Source: Alteromonas sp. V450
GTDB lineage: Bacteria; Pseudomonadota; Gammaproteobacteria; Enterobacterales; Alteromonadaceae
Length of the DNA stretch: 64,000 bases
Assembly: GCF_001885075.1 (NCBI RefSeq)
Contig: NZ_MODU01000004.1
Location: forward strand, 2,108,001 to 2,172,000
Direction: 5' to 3'
Below are positions 18,768-26,291 of this stretch, piece after piece (position 1 is the first letter of the stretch; each line of letters starts with the position of its first letter). Position numbers and translations under genes: made by a program. The notes beneath the pieces were generated by a model, which worked only from the letters and a program-made list of their open reading frames with translations, was not told the DNA's origin and did not search any database.

Positions 18768-19883
18768 TTAAGCCTTCAATGATTTTTTGGCCAAATCGCA
18801 TTCTATTTTTACAACCCTCGTGACCTTGACGTTTATTTTTTTTAATACTGATAACTTTGATGAAAGCTTGTTATATTCCTTAATAGTCTTAACTTTTCTG
18901 ACTTTTCGTACAAATTTTTTAGCTTTAGCCTCGTCAACTTTTCTCATTAGTGAATTAAGTGTTGTAAGATAAGCTTCACTCTTTGTTGAGCCTTGTGCTT
19001 TCAAGGTTTGTATTTTGCCTCTGATTGACCTGTAAAGGCTAACTACTGAGTCAATTGTGTAATCTGTTTCAAGCAATCGTTCAAATTTAAAAAGCATCGC
19101 TCTAGTGTCTGAGACTTTCTTAGGGTTTGGCTTTATTTTCTCATTGTTTATTACAATGCCATGCACAGACATCCGTCTGCTGCTATTCGCGTAATTGCTT
19201 TTTTTAGCAGTTCTATGAGGTTGAAGACCTTGAGAAATAAAAATCCCGTACACTTTTGTTCTAAGTTCCCCAATATCACGACTAAAGTCATCTGTTTTAT
19301 GACTAATATGAACATCATCGTAATATCGCGTGTAGCGAAAGCCCAATAGTTTAAGTCTGTCTACTAAAAACGGCTCTTTGGCATAAAAAATGATATTGGC
19401 TAGCGACCCGCTAACAGGGCTACCCTGAACAAGATAACCATCTTTAGTACACAATAAAGCTGCTACTTCAGCTACTTCTGGCGACATTTTGTATAAATAT
19501 TTAAAGGCTTCAAAAACACTTTTAAAACTAACCTGAGGAAAAAAGTTTTTGATATCCTCTGACAATAGTCCCTTGCTCCCAGCATGAACTTCGGCATTAT
19601 CTATGTAGCTTTTACCTTTTTTACCTGCCGATATATATTCCGGAAGTAGAACCTTATCAATAATTCGCTTCCTAAAATTTGATAATACGATCTTTAAAGG
19701 AGGTAAGGCGTCATAGGTTATTCTTTTTGAACCATCATCTTTTTCAATCTGTTCTGATTTTCGATATAAATTTGAAGTGTTGTTAGCTAGCGCGACAAGC
19801 TCACTTGATGGTATCCGTAAAGCGCTTGCTAGCGAGTCAATTGACGCAATGCCTGCTTGAGGGTACTCAATTTGTGATGACAT
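18768..19883 (-). CDS. Retron-type reverse transcriptase
   Basis: A 371-residue RT with the marks of retron enzymes: NAEVH at residues 96-100 (the NAxxH motif), catalytic D110 (SEDIKNFFP), QGSPVSGSLAN around 153-163, the YxDD box as YYDD (187-190) and VHG at 240-242 where most retrons have VTG. A Lys-rich C-terminal region follows, probably the RNA-binding thumb. Retrons make a hybrid RNA-DNA molecule from an adjacent RNA and use it to guard a toxic partner against phage. The gene overlaps the XRE gene by 17 bp, and a structured RNA candidate and a small membrane protein lie upstream. Retron subtype is not certain. Confidence 0.8.
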   Translation of the reverse strand: MSSQIEYPQAGIASIDSLASALRIPSSELVALANNTSNLYRKSEQIEKDDGSKRITYDALPPLKIVLSNFRKRIIDKVLLPEYISAGKKGKSYIDNAEVHAGSKGLLSEDIKNFFPQVSFKSVFEAFKYLYKMSPEVAEVAALLCTKDGYLVQGSPVSGSLANIIFYAKEPFLVDRLKLLGFRYTRYYDDVHISHKTDDFSRDIGELRTKVYGIFISQGLQPHRTAKKSNYANSSRRMSVHGIVINNEKIKPNPKKVSDTRAMLFKFERLLETDYTIDSVVSLYRSIRGKIQTLKAQGSTKSEAYLTTLNSLMRKVDEAKAKKFVRKVRKVKTIKEYNKLSSKLSVLKKINVKVTRVVKIECDLAKKSLKA

Positions 19884-20142
19884 ACTTTCGAGCCAACTCT
19901 TTTAACGTAATGTTAAGCTCAAAATATTCGTCTTCTTCGACATCCTCTGAAAGTAAAATGAATATGTTAAGTGGAACTCCCAGCGCTTTACAAACAGCAC
20001 GTATAGTAGAAATAGAAGCATCGCGCTTTTCATTTTCTATCTTTGAAAGATATGACTTCGTAGTATTTGATTTTTCAGCCAATGCGGCCAATGAAAGGCC
20101 TTTGGCACTTCTGATCTCTTTAAGCGTTTTTCCAATCAACAT
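19867..20142 (-). CDS. XRE-family helix-turn-helix protein of the retron-like module
   Basis: A 91-residue protein that is almost entirely a Cro/XRE DNA-binding domain (LKEIRSAKGLSLAALAEKSN through YLSKIENEKRD), with an acidic linker (EDVEEDEYFE) and a short helical tail. The ATG at 20,142 has GAGG seven bases upstream; an upstream TTG frame start was not used. It is translated together with the RT, whose start lies inside its 3' end. It may regulate the module or act as the effector or neutraliser; some retron classes pair an RT with an HTH protein. Confidence 0.75.
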   Translation of the reverse strand: MLIGKTLKEIRSAKGLSLAALAEKSNTTKSYLSKIENEKRDASISTIRAVCKALGVPLNIFILLSEDVEEDEYFELNITLKELARKYVITN

Positions 20143-20210
20143 ACTATACCTCAAGAATCAATGGATTTAGTTGGCTGGTTGTACGATTGGATAGTAGTCA
20201 CTTTGTGCAT

Positions 20211-20417
20211 CTACTCAGTATCGAAGCCAGCCAACAACTTAATGAGAAACAGTATTCTCACCGCTACGGCTAGCCATTTATCCTGACTAGATTTACAACA
20301 TGATTGGCTCTCAAGACTAAAAATTGCCTTATCGAGTTCGTCCAATGTACTTTTGTCTACGGTTCTTGCGCATTTATCTCTAGCATCTTTCAATGCTTTC
20401 AACGTTTGATCTTTCAT
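20211..20417 (-). CDS. 68-residue single-pass membrane protein of the retron-like module
   Basis: The frame starting at the ATG at 20,417 has a good ribosome site (AGAGGTG). The protein has a charged N-terminal half with heptad-like Leu spacing (LKALKDARDKCARTVDKSTL), a CCKSS segment and a hydrophobic C-terminal helix (WLAVAVRILFLIKLLAG). The frame stays open further upstream, but that part overlaps the RNA candidate and has no start signal. A small membrane protein beside a retron suggests a membrane-acting effector, as known for other retron types, but no family is recognised. Confidence 0.55.
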   Translation of the reverse strand: MKDQTLKALKDARDKCARTVDKSTLDELDKAIFSLESQSCCKSSQDKWLAVAVRILFLIKLLAGFDTE

Positions 20418-20435
20418 GTGAAACACCTCTTTGCT

Positions 20436-20561
20436 ATCACGGTTACGGGAAAACCCCCGCCCATTAGCTTTACCTGAACCGAAATGAAGTGCCGTAGACA
20501 AACCAGACCAATACCACCAGAGAAAATTACTCTGGACTTTCCCGCCCAAATCTAACGTGAT
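20436..20561 (-). ncRNA. Candidate structured RNA (msr-msd-like) of the retron-like module
   Basis: The ends pair over a long stem. ATCACGTTA (20,561-20,553, minus strand) pairs with TAACCGTGAT (20,445-20,436) with one bulged base. CGGGAAA (20,544-20,538) pairs with TTTTCCCG (20,453-20,446). Inside is a strong hairpin, CCAGAG-taatttt-CTCTGG, at 20,517-20,535 with a UUU-containing loop, a feature often seen in retron msr hairpins. The 3' end is 19 bases before the ATG of the small membrane protein. No expression evidence exists here. Confidence 0.5.
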
Positions 20562-20935
20562 TCCACGATGATTGCTTAACCTTGGACACTTAACGATTGA
20601 GATGTAACGTTCAACCAATGTCACACGGGCATTGCCTTATGTTGGAAAAGTTAGTTCACATAATAAAAATCAAGCGAACGGCTTCGCAGCCTTTTGCAGT
20701 TCTTAGTAATAAGAGATGAATTTTGAAAGAGCACGCAACAGAAGATAACTCCTGCTCAATTTGTAGACTACCAAAGGGTGTCCTAAGAGTCAACTTTTTT
20801 TATAAATCAAGATGCTTATCCTATTTGGGATGAAGTTTTCGAAAATAGAATTAATTGAATAAGCTAACCGAAACCTTGTTAGGCACAATTGGTTTTAAAT
20901 AGGGCCAGCTTGATCACCCCGAAAGAAAATACAAA

Positions 20936-20959
20936 AAAACCCGCAAAAAAGCGGGTTTT
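20936..20959. terminator. Bidirectional terminator-like hairpin
   Basis: AAAACCCGC and GCGGGTTTT pair around a loop of six A. The A/T-rich flanks make it usable in both directions. It separates the retron-like module from the right end of element 1. The stretch 20,562-20,930 holds no gene that can be supported apart from the likely promoter region of the module. Confidence 0.6.
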
Positions 20960-20983
20960 GATTCTATTTTATTTGACTTTCCA

Positions 20984-21038
20984 GTCGCAGAGTTAATTGT
21001 TGTCGCAGACCTAATTATTTCCGGTCGCGGACTTAATT
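20984..21038. repeat. Three GTCGC(A/G)GA-TTAATT repeats, likely IS-end remnant
   Basis: GTCGCAGAGTTAATT (20,984), GTCGCAGACCTAATT (21,002) and GTCGCGGACTTAATT (21,024) are spaced 18 and 22 bp. They resemble the TCGCTTGGTAATT repeats at the IS end at 1,681. They may be the end of a lost IS of the same type. No transposase lies next to them. Confidence 0.4.
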
Positions 21039-21123
21039 TCGCTGCACAGCAGTTCGCCCCTTTCAATCACTATTTATGATCGGATTTTAACTAGCATGGT
21101 CGGGATCAATTACGAATAACCTT

Positions 21124-21208
21124 TCCCAAACTTTAATAACCCGCTCCCAAACCTTAATGGGATTCCCACACTTTGCGAACTATTCCCAAACCTTAACGTT
21201 ACCGGTCA
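21124..21208. mobile_element. Proposed right end of element 1: four TnsB-site-like repeats
   Basis: TCCCAAAC(C/T)TTAA-type units lie at 21,124, 21,145, 21,164 (diverged) and 21,184, spaced 21, 19 and 20 bp. Close spacing of about four sites is how the Tn7 right end is built. Read inwards from 21,208, TG comes first and AAGGTTTG falls at positions 15-22. In the element 2 left end AAAGTTTG falls at the same positions. The exact terminal base is inferred; it could be 2 bp different. Confidence 0.6.
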
Positions 21209-21211
21209 AAC
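21207..21211. repeat. Left copy of the element 2 target-site duplication (CAAAC)
   Basis: These five bases directly precede the TGTCA terminus of element 2 and are repeated exactly at 56,965-56,969 after its other terminus. Five base pairs is the duplication length of Tn7-family transposition. Confidence 0.85.
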
Positions 21212-21337
21212 TGTCAGATTCGAATAAAGTTTGCAACTTAAGAGTATTGTTTTAAAAGGAATTAATACAAAAAGCAAGTTTGAAACTTAACAACTAAAAC
21301 CCTACTTTTGAACGTTAGAGTTAAAATAAAGTTTGAA
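21212..21337. other. Left end of element 2: terminus plus three TnsB-type sites
   Basis: AAGTTTGCAA at 21,227 and AAGTTTGAA at 21,276 and 21,329 are separated by 49 and 53 bp. Widely spaced sites are the pattern of the Tn7 left end. The AATAAAGTTTGAAACT form at the third site also resembles the Tn7 TnsB site as remembered. Confidence 0.85.
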
Positions 21338-21385
21338 ACTCCTATTTTTCAAAAAATAAACGCTATTGTTATATTGGTTACAAGT

Positions 21386-21739
21386 CTAAATTGCTCTTAT
21401 CAGTCCTTTATACATATTCATTTGACAGTGAAACTTGTACTCCCCACTTGTTAGCGCTGGCAAAACAATTTCAGTTTCCTTATTAACTAATAATTGTTCA
21501 CTAATTTCGAGCTCAGGGATCAATAACATTTCTGCACAAGGTGATTCATCGAAACGAGTGAACCTTACTTGTATGGGTTTACCAGCCGGCACATTGATCA
21601 ATGCTGGTGAGTAAACGCCATCTTTAACGATTACCTCTACATCAGTCTTAAGTGCACTTTTAGCCTTAGGTTTATAAAGCCAAAACCACCAGATAATAAG
21701 AGCGATTGTCGCCAAACCAACTATATTTGCTATCAACAT
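21386..21739 (-). CDS. Membrane-anchored cupredoxin-like protein
   Basis: A 117-residue protein with one N-terminal membrane helix (about residues 3-21) and a periplasmic cupredoxin-like domain. Candidate copper ligands near the end are C-Q-M-N-M in FHCQMNMYKG, with an earlier Cys-containing loop (DESPCAEM). It follows copA by 8 bp and shares its transcript. A role as periplasmic copper acceptor for CopA is inferred. Such domains are often annotated as plastocyanin/azurin-like next to copper ATPases. Confidence 0.75.
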   Translation of the reverse strand: MLIANIVGLATIALIIWWFWLYKPKAKSALKTDVEVIVKDGVYSPALINVPAGKPIQVRFTRFDESPCAEMLLIPELEISEQLLVNKETEIVLPALTSGEYKFHCQMNMYKGLIRAI

Positions 21740-21747
21740 ATCAACTC

Positions 21748-23991
21748 CTAGCTTTCTCTTGTTTTGAATAAGCGTAATCTGTTTGCGTTGGAAACTACCG
21801 TTAATGAAGAGAACGCCATAGCAGCACCAGCAATAACGGGGCTCAGCAAAATGCCGAATACAGGATAAAGCACGCCTGCCGCCACAGGGATCCCTGCGAT
21901 GTTGTATATAAAAGCTCCAAATAAGTTTTGTTTTATATTTTTTAATGTCGCTTTACTCACTGCAATAGCATCTGCAAGACCATGTAAAGAGCCTCTCATT
22001 AAAGTAACATCGGCACTTTCGATGGCCACATCAGTACCTGTACCAATTGCAAAACCAACGTCTGCTAATGCCAAAGCTGGAGCGTCATTGATACCGTCTC
22101 CAGTCATACCAACAATTTCACCTAAGTTCTGAAGTTCCTTAACTTTACTAGCTTTATCTTCAGGAAGAACTTCTGCGTAAAATTCAGAGATCCCCACTTT
22201 TAACGCAACCGCCGCTGCGGTCTCTCTGTTGTCGCCAGTCAGCATAATCACTTTAATACCGTTTGCTTGCAGTCTCTTAATGGCAGAAATGGAGTCATGT
22301 TTAATAGGGTCTGCCACCGCAATAATTGCAGCCAACTCGCCATCAATAGCAAAGTACATTGGAGTTTTAGCTTCTTTCGCTAGGGATTGTGCTCTTCCTG
22401 TAAAACCAGTCAGGTCTACATCTTCTTCAGCCATCAATTTAGCGTTGCCGAACAATAGCGACTTTCCTTCACATCTTGCTTTAACACCTTGGCCTGTAAT
22501 CGCTTTAAATGATTGAATTTTTAACAGTTCGATTTTTTTCAGAGCAGCACTTTCTAAGATTGCTTCTGCAAGAGGATGTTCAGAACCATTTTCTAAACTG
22601 GCAGCTAACTGAAGCACTGACTTTTCATCTGTGGCATTTGCTAAGACTATATCAGTAACTTTAGGAGCGCCCTCTGTAATTGTGCCTGTTTTATCCAAAA
22701 TCATTGCCGTAACTTTTGATGCTGTTTGTAATGCTTCACCGTTACGAATTAATACGCCAGCCTCAGCAGCTTTTCCAACGCCAACCATCACTGACATAGG
22801 AGTTGCTAAGCCCAATGCGCATGGACAAGCAATAATCAAAACTGTTGTCGCAGAAACGGTAGCAAATGCAATGGCAGGCTCAGGACCTAAGTTGAGCCAC
22901 GCTAAAGCACTTAACACAGAAATTATCATCACAGCTGGCACAAAATAGGCTGAAATAGAATCAGCTAAGCGACCAATAGGTGGTTTTGAATTTTGTGCTT
23001 TCTTTACCATATTAATAATTTGAGCAAGCGCAGTGTCTTTTCCAACTCGAGTAGCCCTAAAAAGGATTAAGCCTGACTTGTTAAGTGTTCCTGCCACTAC
23101 TTGATCACTCACATTTTTTTCAACAGGTATTGGTTCACCTGTCAGCATTGACTCATCTATAGCGGTATGACCGTCCACGACTTCACCATCTACAGGAACT
23201 TTTTGGCCAGGCTTAACCTTTACAACGTCGTTCTCTAAGACTTGCTCAATACCTATTTCAACCTCTTTATTGTCTCGAATAACAATAGCCGTTTTTGCTT
23301 GCAACCCAATCAAACGTTTTATGGCTTGTGATGTCTTGCCCCGTGCTTTTAGTTCAAGTGCTAAACCTAAGTTGATTAACCCAATGATCATTGCTGTAGC
23401 TTCGAAATATACATGGCGAGCCATTAAGGGAAGTACGTCAGGTGAAAGCACAACAACCATTGAATAAATCCAAGCTGTGCCTGTGCCTACAGCTATAAGT
23501 GTATCCATATTGGCAGAGTGATTTTTGAAACTGTTCCATGCACCAACATAAAAATGCTTACCTGAAAAATACATCACACCCAAAGTGGCAATACCTACAA
23601 TAAGCCATGATATTCGCTCTGTTGTTGTAACAACGGTCATCTCACCAATGAACAACCCATAGATCATTAGTGGAATACCTAGAGACAGTGCAATAAAAGT
23701 ATCTCGCAGTAACTTCTTGTAATACTCCCAATCAGCAGCTTCTTTCTCATCCAAAATCTGATCCGCTTTTGCGTTATCCAATAGTTTTGCATTGTAGCCA
23801 GCCGACTCGACCGCTCTGATTAGTTCACTTGCGTGCGCTGTACCAGAAACCATCACCGTTCTATCTGCAAAGTTCATTTCAGCTGAAACAACTCCCGCAG
23901 TTGATTGAATTGCGGATTCAATTTTACCAACACAACTCGCACAACCTGCGCCTTCGATAATAAGTTGCTGGCTAGGTTCTTTATTTTTCAT
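21748..23991 (-). CDS. copA: Copper-exporting P1B-type ATPase
   Basis: A 747-residue pump with one N-terminal heavy-metal domain (GAGCASC, Cys 17 and 20), the membrane CPC motif (ACPCALG), the phosphorylation loop DKTGTITEG, the HP pair (SEHPLAEA) and the hinge TGDGINDAPAL. These define a Cu(I) exporter moving copper from cytoplasm to periplasm. The start at 23,991 has GAGGAGG nine bases upstream, so the longer frame from 24,009 was not used. Its 5' end overlaps the MerR gene, making regulator and pump one transcript. Confidence 0.95.
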   Translation of the reverse strand: MKNKEPSQQLIIEGAGCASCVGKIESAIQSTAGVVSAEMNFADRTVMVSGTAHASELIRAVESAGYNAKLLDNAKADQILDEKEAADWEYYKKLLRDTFIALSLGIPLMIYGLFIGEMTVVTTTERISWLIVGIATLGVMYFSGKHFYVGAWNSFKNHSANMDTLIAVGTGTAWIYSMVVVLSPDVLPLMARHVYFEATAMIIGLINLGLALELKARGKTSQAIKRLIGLQAKTAIVIRDNKEVEIGIEQVLENDVVKVKPGQKVPVDGEVVDGHTAIDESMLTGEPIPVEKNVSDQVVAGTLNKSGLILFRATRVGKDTALAQIINMVKKAQNSKPPIGRLADSISAYFVPAVMIISVLSALAWLNLGPEPAIAFATVSATTVLIIACPCALGLATPMSVMVGVGKAAEAGVLIRNGEALQTASKVTAMILDKTGTITEGAPKVTDIVLANATDEKSVLQLAASLENGSEHPLAEAILESAALKKIELLKIQSFKAITGQGVKARCEGKSLLFGNAKLMAEEDVDLTGFTGRAQSLAKEAKTPMYFAIDGELAAIIAVADPIKHDSISAIKRLQANGIKVIMLTGDNRETAAAVALKVGISEFYAEVLPEDKASKVKELQNLGEIVGMTGDGINDAPALALADVGFAIGTGTDVAIESADVTLMRGSLHGLADAIAVSKATLKNIKQNLFGAFIYNIAGIPVAAGVLYPVFGILLSPVIAGAAMAFSSLTVVSNANRLRLFKTRES

Positions 23992-24412
23992 CACTTGGTT
24001 CCTCCTCATTTAGAGGCTCGAAACTATCGATAAGATGACAAACCATCGTAGATGTTGGTGCTTTATCCTCTTTACATTCCCATTGCTCTAGGGCACTGCT
24101 CATATTTTCACGTAACTTTAGCATTGCTTGGAATTGTTTTTCTGTTTCAGCTAATCGCTCTTTAATAAGCGTTCGAACCAATGGACATGCAGCTTTGCCA
24201 TGACTAGCCTCATCAACTATTTGCTGAATATCAGACACCGAAAAGCCAAGTTGCCTTGCACTTAAGATAAACTTGAATCGAGAAACCTCTGTGGGCGGAT
24301 AATATTTGTAGCCATTTTCCGACTTTATCGGATTAAGCAACTTCAAACGCGTGTAATACCTTACTGTATCAGGCGTTGTGCCATAAGCCTTGGCTAGTTC
24401 GGACACTTTCAT
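23981..24412 (-). CDS. MerR-family copper-type regulator
   Basis: A 143-residue MerR protein with the N-terminal helix-turn-helix (KVSELAKAYGTTPDTVRYY), a long coiled dimerisation helix and cysteines at ACPLV, WECKED and TMVCHL that could bind metal. The spacing is not that of classical CueR, so the ligand set may differ. The ATG at 24,412 has GAGG just upstream. Its own promoter carries a perfect dyad, so it controls merR-copA-cupredoxin as one unit. Cu(I) as inducer is inferred from the neighbours. Confidence 0.8.
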   Translation of the reverse strand: MKVSELAKAYGTTPDTVRYYTRLKLLNPIKSENGYKYYPPTEVSRFKFILSARQLGFSVSDIQQIVDEASHGKAACPLVRTLIKERLAETEKQFQAMLKLRENMSSALEQWECKEDKAPTSTMVCHLIDSFEPLNEEEPSDEK

Positions 24413-24450
24413 ATGACCTCGCAACTTAAAATATTTGAGTAGTTAAGTTG

Positions 24451-24481
24451 AGTGTAGACCTGTGTGTAAGACACAGGTCAA
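24451..24481 (-). promoter_or_regulatory. MerR-type promoter and operator of the merR-copA operon
   Basis: On the minus strand TTGACC (24,481-24,476) and TACACT (24,456-24,451) are 19 bp apart. GACCTGTGT and ACACAGGTC form a perfect 9-bp dyad at 24,457-24,465 and 24,471-24,479. This is the diagnostic layout of a MerR-family promoter. Confidence 0.88.
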
Positions 24482-24502
24482 TACTAATTTTAAGTCATGG
24501 GT

Positions 24503-24967
24503 CTAATGTGACCAATGAATATGTTTGATTTTCCACTCACCACTTTGTTTTTCAAGCACCATGGTTTCCATGCCTTGATAATTGCGGTCTTTGCCCTTGT
24601 AGGTGCCTACTGTGTGAGTACGTGAAGCAGATATAGCGGTATCCCCCAAAACAGTCACTTGATGTTCTAATATTTTGCTATCGACAGCTGCTAGGTATTT
24701 CATATCTGACAACATGTGGTGATGAGCATATTCATTCGCACTTCTTTCCACACGCCCCCCTTCATATATAGTGACATCATCAGCTAACAGACTTCTCGCT
24801 GTTTTTTTGTCGCCGGTTTTTAGTGCTAGATGAAATGCAACTACTACTTTCGCAGCGGGAGTATCAGCCCCTTTAAATAAGCCTTGCTCTTTACTTTTAT
24901 CACCATGTGCATTAGCAAGTATACTGGTTGTCACTAATAAGCTGAGTATTATCTTTATTATTTTCAT
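24503..24967 (-). CDS. Secreted NTF2/SnoaL-like protein
   Basis: A 154-residue protein with a signal peptide ending near NAHG and a cone-shaped NTF2-like fold signature: VVAFHLALKTGDKKTARSLL then LADDVTIYEGG and a C-terminal GEWKIKHIHWSH. Proteins of this type appear in copper-resistance operons of marine bacteria, but no reaction is known. His residues near the C terminus might bind metal. It is the last gene of the long copper operon, 14 bp after copD. Confidence 0.7.
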   Translation of the reverse strand: MKIIKIILSLLVTTSILANAHGDKSKEQGLFKGADTPAAKVVVAFHLALKTGDKKTARSLLADDVTIYEGGRVERSANEYAHHHMLSDMKYLAAVDSKILEHQVTVLGDTAISASRTHTVGTYKGKDRNYQGMETMVLEKQSGEWKIKHIHWSH

Positions 24968-24981
24968 TTTTAATTTCTCTT

Positions 24982-25911
24982 TTAAAGGTAGCTTTCAGGA
25001 CCAACTAAACTTGTTAGTGCTGATGTAGTTACTAAAATGGCGAGCGCTATCACTATTTCAATGGAAATAGATTTAGATAACATTTCTCGGCCGGTTGAAT
25101 TGTTAAGTGCAGGAACTAGCTTAAATTTGTGCCTTGCTGCGAGTAATAAAATTAAATTAACTAAAATCAATTTAAAAAGAAGGACTTGTCCATAAGAAGT
25201 GGTCACAAGGGCGTCAATACTGCCTACAAGCTGAATAGATAACCAAAGGCCAGCAATAATTATCAGTGTCACCATGGGAACGGCTTGCTTGCCAAATTTT
25301 TCCATTAGTATAAAAAGCTCATTATGCGCTAAAACACTACAAGCGTACCTCAACGGTAACAACGCCCCCATCCACCATGCGATTAAAAGGACATGAAAAA
25401 TTAGCGTTATTCTTTCTAGCCAAGCTAATTCGGAGACATGTCCCAATACTGAAAATGAGTATGCCAGTAGTAGCAAACTGCACAAATAAAGTAAGTGAAG
25501 AACATAGCGCTTTATCTTAGTAGGTTTACTATATACAAAAAAAACAAATGCAAATATTGCAATTGAAAAGCCAATGGAACGATAAAACGTTACTTCGCCA
25601 ATAGAGGAACCCCACATGAGCTCAATCATGTCGCTATCCAGAGCTCCTCTAATACCATCTTCAGCCATTGCACCTGTGCTAGCTATGAACCATATAAAAT
25701 TGGCAACGAGCCCAACAAAAATCCAACCATTGATTAGCTTTAAAAATGTCGAAGGTGTTGTTGTCGTTTTCTGTTGAGCTTTCTGTTGAATTTGATCAAT
25801 AACTTGTCCAAGAAATGTATAACTAGCGATACTTACAAAGCCAAGGTAAAACGAAAAATTTGACAGTACAATTAGCGTACTCCAGATATACATTTCCATA
25901 GAATTTATCAC
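24982..25911 (-). CDS. copD: CopD-family copper-resistance membrane protein
   Basis: A 309-residue protein with about eight membrane helices and the CopD pattern in the second half (FHVLLIAWWMGALLPLRY). CopD proteins work with CopC to move copper across the inner membrane, or to handle it there. A GTG at 25,911 is listed as start; ATG at 25,899 is possible because TTGGAG sits 11 bases before it. It follows copC by 6 bp. Confidence 0.82.
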   Translation of the reverse strand: MINSMEMYIWSTLIVLSNFSFYLGFVSIASYTFLGQVIDQIQQKAQQKTTTTPSTFLKLINGWIFVGLVANFIWFIASTGAMAEDGIRGALDSDMIELMWGSSIGEVTFYRSIGFSIAIFAFVFFVYSKPTKIKRYVLHLLYLCSLLLLAYSFSVLGHVSELAWLERITLIFHVLLIAWWMGALLPLRYACSVLAHNELFILMEKFGKQAVPMVTLIIIAGLWLSIQLVGSIDALVTTSYGQVLLFKLILVNLILLLAARHKFKLVPALNNSTGREMLSKSISIEIVIALAILVTTSALTSLVGPESYL

Positions 25912-25917
25912 TCCAAA

Positions 25918-26265
25918 TTAATGAACCATAAAGCCAAAGCTTTCTTTCATTTTATGGCCATCCTTACCTAAAAACGTGGCCTCAACGATGTAATTTGCAG
26001 GTGCCAATTTAGGGAGTTTCCATGAGAATTCTCTGTTCGACTCTTTCGTTGGCTTAAAACCAAATTTAATCTTTTCACCTTGTTTATTTTTAAGTGACAA
26101 CTTTACGATCTTTACATTTTTAGTGAAGCTCAAAGATAAGGTCTCTGGAGACTTCATTAGCATTGCATTATCTGTAGGCATTGACGCTTTTAAACTGACA
26201 TGAGCTAACGCACTCACGCTAAATGTCATAATTACGACCATAATAGTTTTGATTAATGTATTCAT
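25918..26265 (-). CDS. copC: Periplasmic copper-binding protein CopC
   Basis: A 115-residue protein with a signal peptide (cut near ALA) leaving the characteristic mature N-terminal His (HVSLKASMPTDN). A beta-barrel of the CopC type follows, including SPETLSLSFTKNV and the C-terminal FGFMVH. The first His of the mature protein is a known Cu(II) ligand in the family. Met residues near the N terminus may add Cu(I) binding. Confidence 0.85.
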   Translation of the reverse strand: MNTLIKTIMVVIMTFSVSALAHVSLKASMPTDNAMLMKSPETLSLSFTKNVKIVKLSLKNKQGEKIKFGFKPTKESNREFSWKLPKLAPANYIVEATFLGKDGHKMKESFGFMVH

Positions 26266-26291
26266 GTTTTTACCTCTTTATACTTTATGAA

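Larger units (their letters stand above)
1..21208. mobile_element. Element 1: partial Tn7-like transposon (left end outside window)
   Basis: The element is defined by a tnsA-B-C-tniQ-tnsD set on the minus strand at 10.8-17.8 kb and a repeat array at 21,124-21,196 that looks like a transposon right end. Cargo to the left of tnsD is a Czc-type metal-efflux cluster and a broken IS. Cargo between tnsA and the right end is a retron-like module. The orientation (tns side towards gcvP) is that of Tn7 relative to its attachment gene. No left end was found in the window, so the element should continue beyond base 1. That 1-10.8 kb belongs to this element is inferred from continuity; it could include other insertions. 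Confidence 0.65.

Noticed and set aside
20418-20624. Upstream extension of the small membrane protein to 137 residues
   Set aside because: The extension overlaps the structured RNA candidate and has no ribosome site, while the inner ATG has AGAGGTG.
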